Source: Centrapalus pauciflorus (Eukaryota > Streptophyta > Magnoliopsida > Asterales > Asteraceae). Taken from it: a stretch of DNA of 64,000 bases. Position numbers and translations under genes: made by a program. Within the stretch, counting starts at the first letter, position 1, and each line of letters starts with the position of its first letter. Below, in pieces: positions 22,063 through 33,939 of the stretch. The stretch spans positions 584,958 through 648,957 of the forward strand of contig JAANYP010000163.1 of the NCBI GenBank assembly GCA_020465985.1, read 5' to 3'. The notes beneath the pieces were generated by a model, which did no database searches, had not been told where the DNA came from, and saw only the letters and a program-made list of their open reading frames with translations.

Positions 22063-25000
22063 TCATTTTGAACCTAACGCAAACGATAACTTGGGTCGAG
22101 ACTTATTCTTACCTAGCAACTTCTGCTGTTTGGCGCGCTCTTCTTCCTCTTGTTGCTTTTTTCTACGAAGAGCTTCTTCTTTTTGTCGTTGGAGCTCTTC
22201 TAGTTCCTTGTAACGTTCTTCTTCCCTTCTTTGTTGTTCCATTGCTTCCTTCCTTTGAGCTTCTTCGATCCTTTTTCGGTTTTGTTCAACTAACCTTTCT
22301 AGCTCTTCTTTCTCTCTTTGAGCTTGTTCCTGTCAAAACACAAACATCAAATCGAATTTCTTAAAAAAGACCATAGATTAAGCTCAAATTAAAGCGAAAA
22401 GTGAAACTTTGACTATTTATACAACCTGATAATATATTGGGTTAAAGTCGAACAAATACAACATACTTTTCTCAATTTACCTAAATGGCTAATTAACCTT
22501 TTTATTTGATTGGATGGTACTTGTACTCCAAATAACTTGTCGATATGGTACATGTAACTAGTAACTATGCTGTTATGACAGTTTTTGCTGATTCATATGA
22601 CAACGTGACATGTTTTTAATAACATGATGCTTACGTGGATTTACGTGAATTTTAATCTATATAAATAATTTAGAAAATCCACATAAGCATATAAATCCTT
22701 TTAATGCTTCTAAAAACACAAATATAAAATCTTTACCGGTAGAACCGGTAACCAAAAGTATCATCTCAACAATAAATTTTAAGTACAAATACCAATGGGA
22801 TAAAAAAAATAACTAGATTAGTCATTTGAGTAATTTCAGTAAACTAACATACATTTGTACAACTTTAACCCTAACATATTTTTTCTATAAAAGCAAGTGG
22901 CCCCAAAAGGGTTGAAGTCTACATGAAGCGAACTCAAGATCTTCTTTAAAGAATCCCAAGTCTGAACCGTGAAGCCACCCATAGGGTTAACGGTTACGAA
23001 AGATAACCATTGAATTGCATGAAAAGATTTTTGTTCATCTATACTTCTATACTACCTTATAATGCACTTAACATTCTATCTTCTTTATTTAAAACTTGTT
23101 TTAAATTTAAGAACAAATCAAATCTTGACATTTCATATTTTTAGAATGATATTGGTTGTTCAAAAGTATAATACAATAATCGATGCGAAATAGAAGCACA
23201 CATCTTACCGAAGCACTATACATACACACATCTCACCATCGTCAATTCCCTCACAAGATACAGAACACACATCCCATATGGATGTAGTTTCTATTTTGTT
23301 TAGACATGCATTTGGGATATTCTATATTTCAACAAAGAATTGCTTTAATTTTACATTTTTTATTTATAATAAAATTTTGCATCACGACGCTGCTAGTCAT
23401 GTCTAATATCTAAACACTTTACTAAAGACAAAACAAATGAATCCTGTGAACCAAAATCAATTCCATCAAAAGTGTGACGATGATGATGGGAAAATATGTA
23501 AATTTAAACTGAACTTCAAAAATCAACGCATTGAATTGAATATTCGAACAAGAAAAAAGACAACCAACTAAAAAGTTAAATATACTTGCCTCTTTTCGTC
23601 TAGCCTCAATAACTGCAGCTTCCTTCTCTTTCTCAAGTTGAGCTGCGACATCACTAAGAACTTTCTTCCGTCCCTCCTCCAATCGCCTCTGAATATCCAG
23701 CCTGATCTCCTCTGAGCCTAATCTTTCTTCAACTTTCTTCCTAATTGCCTCCTCTACCCTTTTGGCAGTTTCTTCCTCCAGTAACTTCAGTTCCGCTTCC
23801 TGTTGACGCCTGATAAAATAGAATATAAAATGTTAAATGGCAGATGATCATTGAACCACAAACCATGATGTCACAGTATTTGAATCCCCAGAACACTTGC
23901 AAACCAATATTTTATAATTTTTTTCATAACAAAATCCATCCATATTTGTCTGTCTGTTTTATACTTCTAACAGGTGACAAACTGACCTTCATGTAGACAA
24001 GAGCACTATATGTATATATGCTTAAAGCATACCTCTAACGAGTTCCTGATCCAAACAAATCAGTTTCAAAACTGGTGAACAGTAGATAAACGACGCACCC
24101 AATTGATCATCAAATATAACAAGTTGAACTATAGCAGTATCTTCCTTCACAATAGCCTGTGGAGAAAAATGTCAAGTAACCTTTCGCAGTTTTAAAGCTG
24201 ATTACTAAACAACTCTATGTTTACATTAAATACATATCTTTATGCAAAGTAAAAAGTTTATACTTCCGGATAACATATGTCGAAGTTATTTTAACCCTAG
24301 CAATCAAATTGTCAGCAGAAACGCCTTATTGATTCAATTTCCTGCACCTATTTGAGCACTACAATCTATATATTTTAACTAGCACTATGCAAACAAAACC
24401 TGGCAAGAGAGTCAAAAAAACAATTGTCGCAAGTAGAACAGCAAAAAGATTATGAAAGAAAAAAACAATAGTTCATGCCAAAAAAAATGTGAAGGTTTGA
24501 ACCAGGAAAACCTCAAGAAAGATCAATAAAAAATACACTATGTAGCCTCACAAACACACATGGCACACCCCTAAGATAGTTTAAGTGTTGAACTTTGTAA
24601 CGATGAAGATTGTTTTAGAGGGGTGAAGGAGGGAGCAACAGAGAGATTATGAGTATTGTTTCAAAAGCAGAAAGCAAAGGAGAATATGTACCATTTCTTA
24701 ATAATTAGTTAACTGCATTCACAAAAGATTAACTAAGACTCTAAGACAGCGTTCTTCTAGAGAAAATAATAACTCTTCGAAAAAGGAGTGAATGCCTACT
24801 AAAATTGCTTATGCATGAATCCACTATGAATATACACACAAAAGAAGAATGCGATACGACAAAAGTCACAAACAGAAGAGGGGTTCCGTATCCACATTGT
24901 AACCCAAATTACAGAAAGTAAAAAAGCACAAACACAAAGTGAGGTAAGAACATGCCTATAAAAACCATTCCTCCAGCATAAAAGAATTGTGCAATGATAG

Positions 25001-28000
25001 CTGGAATGTAGAAGAATAAACTTCACTTCTAGTCTATTATTTGATTTTAAGCTTCAAAAGGATAGAGTATAGACAGACGGAATGAGCTCTGAAATTTATC
25101 CAAGGTTACTACTCCCAATTTGCAGTATGCATTTGTTTCCAGTAAGGGGTAAGGGTGTTTGGTGCATGATAGGATCATCGATATAAGACAACCCCATACT
25201 TGTAATTTAAACGGCTCATTTGGTATGGTATTCTGGATCATTAAAAAGTTCAATGTGGTATGATAAGCCTAAAGGTTAACAGTACCTGCAAGGGATGTGT
25301 CTACTAGAGATGAGCATACTTGTAACTTGTGTATGTCACACATACCAGGGTCTGGAAAATATATGTTCCAAGGGATATACCAAGTTCTTTTTATTCTCAG
25401 TGATCATGTGGCATCATTACACAATAAGCTTAGTGGCATTATGAAATTTCAAGTCAAGGGTGTTAATGTAGGTATGTAACCTACACAAAATCACAAATAG
25501 GGGTGTGCTTCGGATCAAAACTGGACCAGCCCAAACCAAACCGAAAAATACAAAATAATGGAACCAAAAACCGGATAAATTGAAATTGGTTTCGTCCCAA
25601 ACTAGACTGTGAACAGAATAAAAAGCTTAGGAATTTCTGAAATAAACTTTACAAGTCAAAAGAAACACAAAAAAAGATTTTCATAGAAAACCAGTTCGGT
25701 TTGGATTTCAAACCAGGCCCCAAACCAAGAACCGGGTTTTGAAAATTCTAGAACCAATCACCTAACTCGAAACCTTTTTTTTTAAATCTAGAACCAAGAA
25801 CAGGTTGGGTCACAAATTGGACCATGAACCAACAAAAAGCAGGCCAATGAGCACTTGAAACAGAAATTTCTTATAAGAGCAATCCAACTATCCAAACTAG
25901 ATGCCTTAATAAGTTTCATAACATTGAGAATAGTGGCATGCATGTGCATCTATATTCTCCTGATTAGACTAGTAGAAATGGAATTATCACCAAGAATATT
26001 ATCCAAAATTCAGGCCCAAACATAAATAAGTAAGCACTCCAATAGTCTTTTATATGCAAATAAGTCTATATGAGAATACAGGGTCAAGCAAACTGAATGT
26101 ACATATTCGGATATGTATAAATGACATTAATAGAATCAAAATAATAAAATATAAGAAATTAAGGAACACAATCATGTAAAAAGGATTTCCGGCAATTAAA
26201 ATACCTTTTCTTCCCATCTTCCTCTTCTTTTTTCAACTTTTCGTTGACAATTTTGCACTCTTTGGACCCAGTATTGGGAGATTTGGCTATAGGAGACAAT
26301 GAGGAGCTCCTGCTCTTTTGTCGCTTATAGCGCCTTGGTGTTGATGAGCGGCTTTTGCGTCGTCTAGAAGTTGTTGAACGACTTCTTCGGCGTCGGTGGC
26401 GTGGAGATATTGAGCGGCTTCTCCGCCTGTAAAGAAAATATATATGAGCAAGAACCCAGTGTTTAAAGATACACTTAAGATCATTATGTATCCTGTCATC
26501 CCACCATCTAGCACTATATATACAAAAGCAATTTACAGTTACCTCTTATATTGCTAAGTATTAACTGAGAGCTCCATCTTTTATCACAAGAAACTGTTAA
26601 ATGTTAGAATAGAGCGAGAAAATATGAATCAGCAGTGCAGCACCCATTATTGGATCATCTTCCATGTGTAAGAAAGCAACTCTTTTCTTAAGTTCTTTGA
26701 GTTAAAAAAAGGTGTAATTCATTTATATTACACTTAGTATATTCTTCGCATCTTCCCAATATTCTTCTACATAGCATTTTCAATATTTAGTCAAAGTCAG
26801 ATCTCTTCCAAGACACAGCCCAACACTACATTCTGAAGGTAACACTGGGAGAAAGGCTTGACGGTCAGCAAATGAATATATTGTGCTCATGAAAAGTGCA
26901 AATTCTAAAGGCCAGCAACATATCATATGAGATATAACCAGGAGAGCCCAACTTGATTATCAAGGTCATCTGCTATAATATCTAATAACAAATGAACCAA
27001 ATGACTTGCCATTCCACATACATTTACATCAGATATTTTCTGTTAAGAATCGAATTTAAAAGATATCCATGAAAGACACTGATGTCTTGATCTCGAAAAA
27101 AAGTAATAAGTGTCTAAACATCTGAAGTTTTGCAAATATGCCCTTGTTAAGAAAAAGAGGTTGATCAAAAAAAAGTTAAGAAAATGAGGGGAGAAATAAA
27201 GTAGTACATGTTTTGACACCAACAGGAAGCTGGATTCTATATTATTGTTTCTGTCCTTCCAAGTTCCTGGATATACTTTACGAGTTGAATTTAGTACTAC
27301 AGAAAAGCATTAGAAACCAAACAGGATTCTGCTAAGCCCAATTTCATCATCAATGTATGCATTCAACGTAGATCAACATTGCAAACCTCCAAGGAGCACA
27401 ACCATAAATAATGTAATGAAACCCCCTAGCATATACAAGAACCAACAGCTTTCCACTAATCACATTATCCCACTAAGAAGTCATTCTAAAGAAAAGAGAT
27501 TGATAAGCATACAGAGTCAGAGACATGTAGGTACTACTACTTGGGCAATGGATTTAATACGTAGTCAAGCTCCATTTGATACAATAAATACAGGGTTCCT
27601 GTAACCCTGGTGTCCACAAATAGAACTGTCTGGACATCGAAATACTCACAAGCACCGAAGAGACTTCTTCACAATCATGGTCAAATATATGATCAGGACT
27701 TTTTATTTAAGAATCATTACAGAAATAAAATTTGAAAACCCATTGCAATGTTAGGATCAATGAAGATTTTATAAATTTATACAAGGCTGAACATATTGTA
27801 AGTAAAAAAGCAAAAGCTACCAGTTACACAAGTCACAAAGTCAACCTTGTAATTTGATTTGTTCAATCATCAATGACATAATATCATATGGATACTTGTA
27901 CCTGAAATATTGCCATCTAAACAAAGTGTCCAAAATCGTACTTACTCACAAAAACACTAAACAAAGTGTGTTACACATGAAGGGAAAAAAACAACAGCAG

Positions 28001-28236
28001 ATTATAATAGTATAGTCAATTTTTTGCTGCTAGCTAAACATATCAAGTTTACAAAAAAGGACCTAAGCGTAATCGGCTATCAATCACCTGCTATAAGAAT
28101 ATGGAGACCGGCTGCTTCGATCTCTTCGACTTCTATCCCTGCGGCTGCTATACCCGTGCACCACCGGCGACGGTGACCTTGAATATCTACGCCTTTTATA
28201 CGACGGCGACCGAGATAATTCCCTATCTCGAGGCAT
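22063..28236 (-). CDS. ARGLU1: ARGLU1 homologue: arginine/glutamate-rich splicing and transcription co-regulator
   Basis: Four coding exons, minus strand: 28236-28088, 26426-26205, 23809-23590, 22329-22063 (149+222+220+267 nt), 285 residues. Junction phases are consistent, acceptors are all AG, donors are GT except intron 3 (GC). Residues 1 to about 100 form an Arg/Ser-rich domain (RELSRSPSYKRRRYSRSPSP, RRRRSRSTTSRRRKSRSS). Residues from about 108 to 267 are a highly charged Glu/Arg helical coiled coil (EERLGSEEI, EEGRKKVLSDVAAQLEKEKE, EEERYKELEELQRQKEEA). The tail is the conserved LLGKNKSRPKLSFALGSK. Human ARGLU1 has the same two-part plan and acts in the nucleus on splicing and transcription. 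The start codon is the ATG that begins MPRDRELSRSP. Introns 1 and 2 are long (1661 and 2395 bp). The only convincing host gene in the window. Confidence 0.93.
23588..23589 (-). other. GC-AG splice donor of ARGLU1 intron 3
   Basis: The exon 3/intron boundary reads AAAAGAG|GCAAGTAT, the classic strong GC-donor context. The alternative frame reading through would end soon. Joining to the acceptor at 22330-22331 gives ARRKE|EQAQREKEE, matching the continuity of this family. Confidence 0.8.
24033..24156 (-). other. Candidate poison cassette exon in ARGLU1 intron 2
   Basis: On the minus strand TTTTTCTCCACAG| precedes a 124-nt segment that ends in TTAGAG|GTATGC, both near-consensus splice sites. 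The segment is more mixed in composition than the surrounding intron. Joined to exon 2 (ending in phase 2) it reads Arg-Leu-Leu-stop, and 124 is not a multiple of three, so inclusion would truncate the protein. Animal ARGLU1 genes carry a conserved regulatory poison exon in the same general position. Inferred; no transcript data. Confidence 0.45.
25498..25850. mobile_element. GTGTGC-end MITE-like element inside ARGLU1 intron 2
   Basis: Starts TAGGGGTGTGCTTCGG and ends near AATGAGCACTTG. It is filled with AACCAAACCGAAAA and GGTTCGGTTTGG-like tracts, like the element at 12923. The right end is diverged and no target duplication is clear. Confidence 0.45.
26427..28087 (-). other. ARGLU1 intron 1, no further gene seen
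   Basis: Donor CAG|GTGATT at 28087 and acceptor TTTACAG at 26427. No coding exon or clear transposon was recognised inside; ORFs here (for example 27353-27604) lack recognisable domains. Confidence 0.7.
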
Positions 28237-28500
28237 CCTCCACCACAGATTACCTTCTAAAATACAACCACTACTATGAGACAACAAAATTCTCCCAAAT
28301 TAATTCAATTATTTTACATGCCTTCAATAAAATAAAAAAATTAATATTTTTCTGCAGGATCAGAAGGTTCATAACTAAGTATTCACCTTTTTTCCGATGA
28401 TCAATGAAATATGTCCTTAACGATCTCCAACCAAAAGCTTTGGAACCCTAGAACAGATCAATTTAGGGTAAAAACGGTTTCCGACGTGTATCAATGCTCC
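28237..28500 (-). other. ARGLU1 5' UTR with candidate intron
   Basis: Upstream of the ATG on the minus strand, an acceptor-like TTGTATTTTAG|AAGG is at 28256/28257 and a donor-like AAAAAG|GTGAAT at 28387/28386, defining a possible 130-bp 5'-UTR intron (28257-28386). Leader introns are common in plant splicing-factor genes. The transcription start is not determined; ORFs on the plus strand here are shadows. Confidence 0.45.
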
Positions 28501-28620
28501 AATCTTAGGTAAATACGATCGTCAATCATCAGATTACGTGATTCAGATCAAATCTATCAACGAAACAATAATCTGTTCAAAACTATGAATTCCGGCGAGT
28601 TCGAATTCGCGGCACATATA

Positions 28621-29307
28621 TCAAAAACAGAAAGAAAAAGGACGGCTGAGAAACCAATGAATCCATCCATGATCTGATGATCGTGAGCAAATTTTCACTT
28701 TAGTCCTTCGAAAAATCTTATTTACTAAAATGCCCATAAATGCTAGTTTAGCTTCTAATCTTGCCACTATTATATCAAAGTTCATAACTTGGCCACACAT
28801 CATTTCTTTTCAATCATTTTGGTCACTATAAGTCTATAACCAACCGATTAGGAGCGTCACAGTTGATCCCGTCCAAAACTGAATTAGATCAGACTAAACA
28901 ATAATTGAAAATATAAACGAATAGATTTGAACACAAGTCTGAATGATGTATTGATTTGATTCCTTCATACTTTTTACAAACTTTAAAACCGAAACCGAAA
29001 AATAAATAAAATAATTCAAATTAAAATCGAAACTGTATACTTTCTGCAACTATAATGTGTGGTTCTCTTAATTATCTTACATCAAAAGGGTTTATCTTAT
29101 AATGTAATGTAATATTATAACATGAAGTTATAATTAATAGTCAATTTTTTAATATTTGGTACAATTTGAATTTTTGTTTTCTTTGATAGTTTTAAGGGTA
29201 AATTATAAATTTACAGTCATCTACTTATTCCCGATGTTAATAAAAATACTATCTAATTTTCAATAATAAAAACATGACACTTGTATATGTTAACAATATC
29301 ATCTTTC
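28621..29307. other. AT-rich intergenic DNA upstream of ARGLU1, no gene seen
   Basis: Probably contains the ARGLU1 promoter near 28500-28700, but I could not fix a TATA box or start site. No other feature recognised. Confidence 0.4.
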
Positions 29308-29671
29308 AACGTTAGGGTTTAATATGAAAAAAAATCAACATGTTTTTCATGTTTTTGCGGTTTAGTCCATCCATGTTATTTTTTACCAATAAAATCCTTA
29401 AGTAATATATTTGTTTGTGATTTTTAGAATTTTTCTTTATTTTTTCAAAAAAATCTTCAAGTTTGTGGACTTTTCGGGAAAAAAAATAATGAAAACATAT
29501 TGTTTTTTTATGGAAACAGACAGGTTGATTATGAAAAAAAACAAAACTTTTCCGAAAGCCGGATTGAAAACAATAAATTGATGACTTTCTTAGTAAAATA
29601 TAATACGAAGTAACTAAATCGTAAAACATACGAAAACATGTTGGTATTTTTCATATTAAACCCTTAACGTT
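29308..29671. mobile_element. Fold-back MITE family F, single copy
   Basis: AACGTTAGGGTTTAATATG at the left and its near-complement CATATTAAACCCTTAACGTT at the right give inverted repeats extending through CAACATG and CGTTTTAC-type tracts. The palindromic AACGTT at both edges could be target duplication or repeat. 364 bp; the ORF across it is a by-product. Confidence 0.65.
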
Positions 29672-32600
29672 ATAAGCATATTATTTTATCTATCTTATTC
29701 AAATCAACTGAAAATTTATATATAAATAAAAATAATTAATTTGTTATACTGGACATGATCAACTCATTTCATCATTTAAATATTTTTCTTGTCAAACCAA
29801 AAATACTAAAGAAACATATATACTTTCTATAAATGTGCATTTATGTTAAAGAATTGACAATGTATATTTACATTAATCTTCTTTTGTTAGGTTTGAGATT
29901 TTGAAGGATTGAACAAAATTAAATACTTTCCTCCCTAATTTTCTCCTTTCTCTTTGAAATTTGTTTTCTATAAACTTACTAGTTTATTACCCTTGTGTTA
30001 CACGGAACAGTTAAGTAACTGATTTTTTAAACTTTATATAAATTTAAAAAATTACTATAGACACAACAAATAAAACAAATATATTATACTGTTAAAGTGA
30101 TTATTAAATATATAAAACATGTAAGTAAAGGTAAAATACATAACTAAAAATTAAATAATTACAAAGAAATGAAAAATTATAGATGCTAAGAAAAGACCTG
30201 GAATGTATACTCAAATTTAAAACAGAAATCCAGGATAAAAGGCAGACGTTTTATTTCTAAATTAACTTAATAATTTTTTAACATAAAATTGTAGACTATT
30301 ACACGTCTCATATTCAGGTTATGTCAATTGGCATTCTAGCTATGTACCAAATAACATCTATTTAAACTTTTAATAGAATAGATAGGTTTAAAATAAATTT
30401 TAATTCATGCTACTTAATCTATATCCAATATAATCTAAAATTCTTTTTAGCTGTTTATTAAACAATTTTAATAACACTTTCTAGAAAGAATCTAAAATTT
30501 AAATACTATGATATTGAAATGACAATTTTAGAATTAATTATCATCTATACATTTAAGTTTTTATATATTTTATGTAAACATTAATATTTTTATTTTTATT
30601 TTCAAGTTTATATATAATCTATGTAAATAATTATATTATTAAAGTTTTATGTAATAAGTGAGTTGATAAACTAACTGGTAGTATAATTAAAATTATATAG
30701 CTTGTAAAAAATTATTTTAATAAATAACATTAATTTTGAAAGAAAATGAAAAGAAATCATGAATAGGAGTACAAATGAAATATATCAATAAAAAATTCAA
30801 TTCTTATTTTCATTCACGTCAAACAAAGAGACGCAGGTTCATAGAGCAAACCAATGTAACAATTTTATCGTCAGCCCTCCAATCCTCTCAATTTTAAGTG
30901 ATCATCTTCTTTAGAAAACGAAAAATTATATTTGTATCATATTTAAAAATAGGTTAATATTTAAAAATATTAATTTTATTTCTATATTTTTATGATACAA
31001 TAAGAACCAAAAAAAAAAAGCATAAATCCAAATCATTGAATCAGCGGTAAAAAGTGATAACTCTAAGTCAATGTTTAAGTAAAAAAAGACGGTTAAAATG
31101 TTATTCAACATATTTGAATTATTGATTTAAATATAGTATTTTATGGTTTTTACATGTGTGATTCAATTCAATTATTATCTTCTTATTAATGATTCAAAAA
31201 TGTTTAACATTCATTCTGTTTTATTTGTTATTGTGCTATCATCAATCCGGCCCATGGATATCAACAAAATAATTATTTTATATATTAAATTTTTATGAAG
31301 TATATTAATTTAAATTGTATAAATTTGTTAAATATCTTAAATTAAACCATATATAAGTTTTCTTATTGAAGATGTTTTAATTAATAATAAATATTTATTG
31401 CCTAAGTGATTAAAGCTTGATATAACAAATCCAGCTTCAACTTCAAAAATAAAATATAAATATAAAATTAAGATTATGTTAACTTAAGTTATTCAAATAT
31501 TAATTTTGCAACATTTAATTTATTGTATACTCAGGTATTTAATTGTTATTTCATAAAAAACTATTTATTCATTCGGACATTTAAATTTGAAGTTTATTAT
31601 TTTATTGATCTTTTAAAATTTTTTATTTCTTATTTTACTAACCTTTTTAAAATTATTTATTCTTTGGGAGATTTAATCTTGAAGTTTACTATTTTATTGA
31701 TTTTCTAAAACCTTTTATTATAGCTTGTTAATTTTGAAAACTTTTAATAAGTATTAATTATAGTCTTAATTAGTTTAGGAAACAAAAATAATAAGTTTCA
31801 ATAATAAATTTTAAATTAAATCAATTAAATGATATGCAAGTTACTTAAATTAATGTTATTTTTTATTTTTGGAAAAAGAGCGAGAAAATAAAAAATAAGG
31901 TATTAGGAGGATGACATGTGGCAAAAGATTGTTCTCATTTATTATAGTATATAGATATATAGATTTTAAGGAAAAAAAGAAAACCCAAATTTCTATTATA
32001 TAAATAAAGATTGGATTAAAATTTAAAAATAGATGTCTTGTATTAAATCAAGTAATTTTTGAAATAAATAATGGATTGGTCTTAAATACTTTTAAAATGT
32101 GTTTAATCATGTTTCAATTGCTTGTTAGACCCTAACAACTTATTATACATATTCATCTTTTTAACACGAATGTAACGTGTGTGCGTGTGTATTACACTAT
32201 ATATGATCATTTAAAAAGAAGAAATTACCAAGAAAAATATAACATAAAATTTAATTCTGATAACAAAAGTATCATAAACTTTTTTTATGCCAAGAAAATA
32301 TTAATTCTACTTTTTGTAAATTAAATGACATGAAATACAATTTCTTTGACTGAAAAATGATCATGAAAGTTTATCTTTGTCGAAAATAATTATGAAATTC
32401 AATTTCTATCTTCTTAATGGGTTATCGACACCTTTTTTTGGCAAAACTGAATTTTATAATGTTTTCTCGACCTAAAAAGTTTTCATGTTACCTTTATTGT
32501 CATAATTTTTATGTTATATTACATTTCTTGCCAATTTACCCTTAAATAAACATACATCCATTATAAACGAATACACAAACTGATAGCAACCGACAAGCAT

Positions 32601-33132
32601 AACAAAACTAGAATGGATCCAGGTTCAAACAAGTTATTCCTAGTCTCCTAGAAGGATCCATATTTGATACGGTGAAGACAAAATTTGATGGATTGTATCC
32701 CTCTTTCGAAGCAAAATTATATAAGTCGCGTAACTCATACTTACGAACTAAGAACGACGAAAAAAATATCGATTCGAAAACCATAACCATCCACAAATGA
32801 TCAAAAACCCTTTTTTTACATCTTGTCTAATGTTAAAATGAACATGTATAGGATATCATATTCATATAAAAATAATAGCTCAACAAACCCAACCAACACT
32901 TAGCAAATGTACAATCAATCTATAAGTGGTTGGCCCATCTATCCAAGTTTCCTATTAAACTTTAAAGAATATAATGTTTTATTTTTTTTATTTCCTTCTA
33001 ATTTACGTATTGATTTCTTAAATCATTCATATACATGAAACCAATAAACTTTTTTTTAAGAATAACAAAAAGAAATAAAAATAAAATAATGGAATCTATA
33101 ATGGGGGATACATGTCACCTTCTTTCTCTTCT
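29672..33132. other. AT-rich intergenic DNA, no gene seen
   Basis: Very AT-rich. TACCCTTGTGTTACACGG near 29989 is a GTGTTACAC-type motif seen at edges of some plant transposons. ORFs here are short, hydrophobic-looking translations of AT-rich DNA with no domain. Confidence 0.5.
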
Positions 33133-33443
33133 AATGTTTTTTATTATAAAAAAAATCATGCTCTCATGTTTTTTGCGTTTTTATCGCCCCATGTTATTTT
33201 TTTTTCATAAAAGTGTTATGTTAATTTTTCTTTTTGATTTAGTGAATTTTGGACATTAGAACTCGGTTTTTCAGTTTTTAAAAACCCGGTTTACGAATTA
33301 TAACCGGGTTCTAATGTTCAAATTTCACTAAACTAACAAAAAAATAATTAACTTGAGGACTTTAATGAAAAAAATAACATAAAGGGATGAAAACGTAAAA
33401 AAAAAACATGAAAACATATTGGTTTTTATCCTAATAAACACTT
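33133..33443. mobile_element. Fold-back MITE family F, short copy
   Basis: About 310 bp. Shares TTTTTTTTCATAAAAGTG, GGACATTAGAACTCGG, AACCGGGTTCTAATG and GAAAACATATTGGTTTTTATC with the copy at 16913. The terminal tracts ATCATG and CATGAAAACATATTGG are inverted. Two inner AACCCGGTT-type arms could form a second hairpin. Confidence 0.6.
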
Positions 33444-33714
33444 TTAATTAAGAAAGAGAAAAAATTGTGTATTGTGGTCACTAAAATTGTTTTGTTATCA
33501 TTAATGATGTCACCATAAATTTAAAAGTTGTTACGAAACATAAAATTATTGTTTTATTGAAAGTTAACTCATTTTTATATATAATTTTAAGTGCATACAC
33601 ATTTATAAATGTATATTATTGAAATAAAATTTATAAAAATTATGTTACATATATTTATAATTTCTTATTTCGATTTAAACAGATCGAATATATGTATCTA
33701 ACGAGATGGTGACA

Positions 33715-33732
33715 CCCGCGCTTCGCTGCGGG
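33715..33732. other. GC-rich palindrome resembling a Helitron 3' hairpin
   Basis: CCCGC-GCTTCGCT-GCGGG, a GC-rich island in AT-rich DNA. Read on the minus strand it is followed about 13 nt later by TTAG, near but not equal to the CTRR end expected of a Helitron. A similar sequence, CAGCGCGTTGCTGCGGGG, lies at about 34876. Suggestive only. Confidence 0.3.
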
Positions 33733-33939
33733 AAGATAGAGTTTTAGATTTTCATAGATTTGCAAGTTTTTTGATTTAGCAAAGATATATGCACAGGTAG
33801 ATACATAGATATTGTTATATTTTAATTATAAAGCAGTTTCCAATACATAGATTAGGACTTGCCAACGTTATAATAGTAATGTTCAATGTTAAACATGATC
33901 ATATTTAATACAAAATCTGAATATCAATTAGTTACAAAT

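Noticed and set aside
22022..22364. Plus-strand ORFs over the ARGLU1 last exon
   Set aside because: They are antisense shadows of the Glu/Arg-rich exon, which has matching splice sites and family motifs on the minus strand.
28101..28400. Plus-strand ORF over ARGLU1 exon 1
   Set aside because: Antisense of the RS domain and 5' UTR; no domain.
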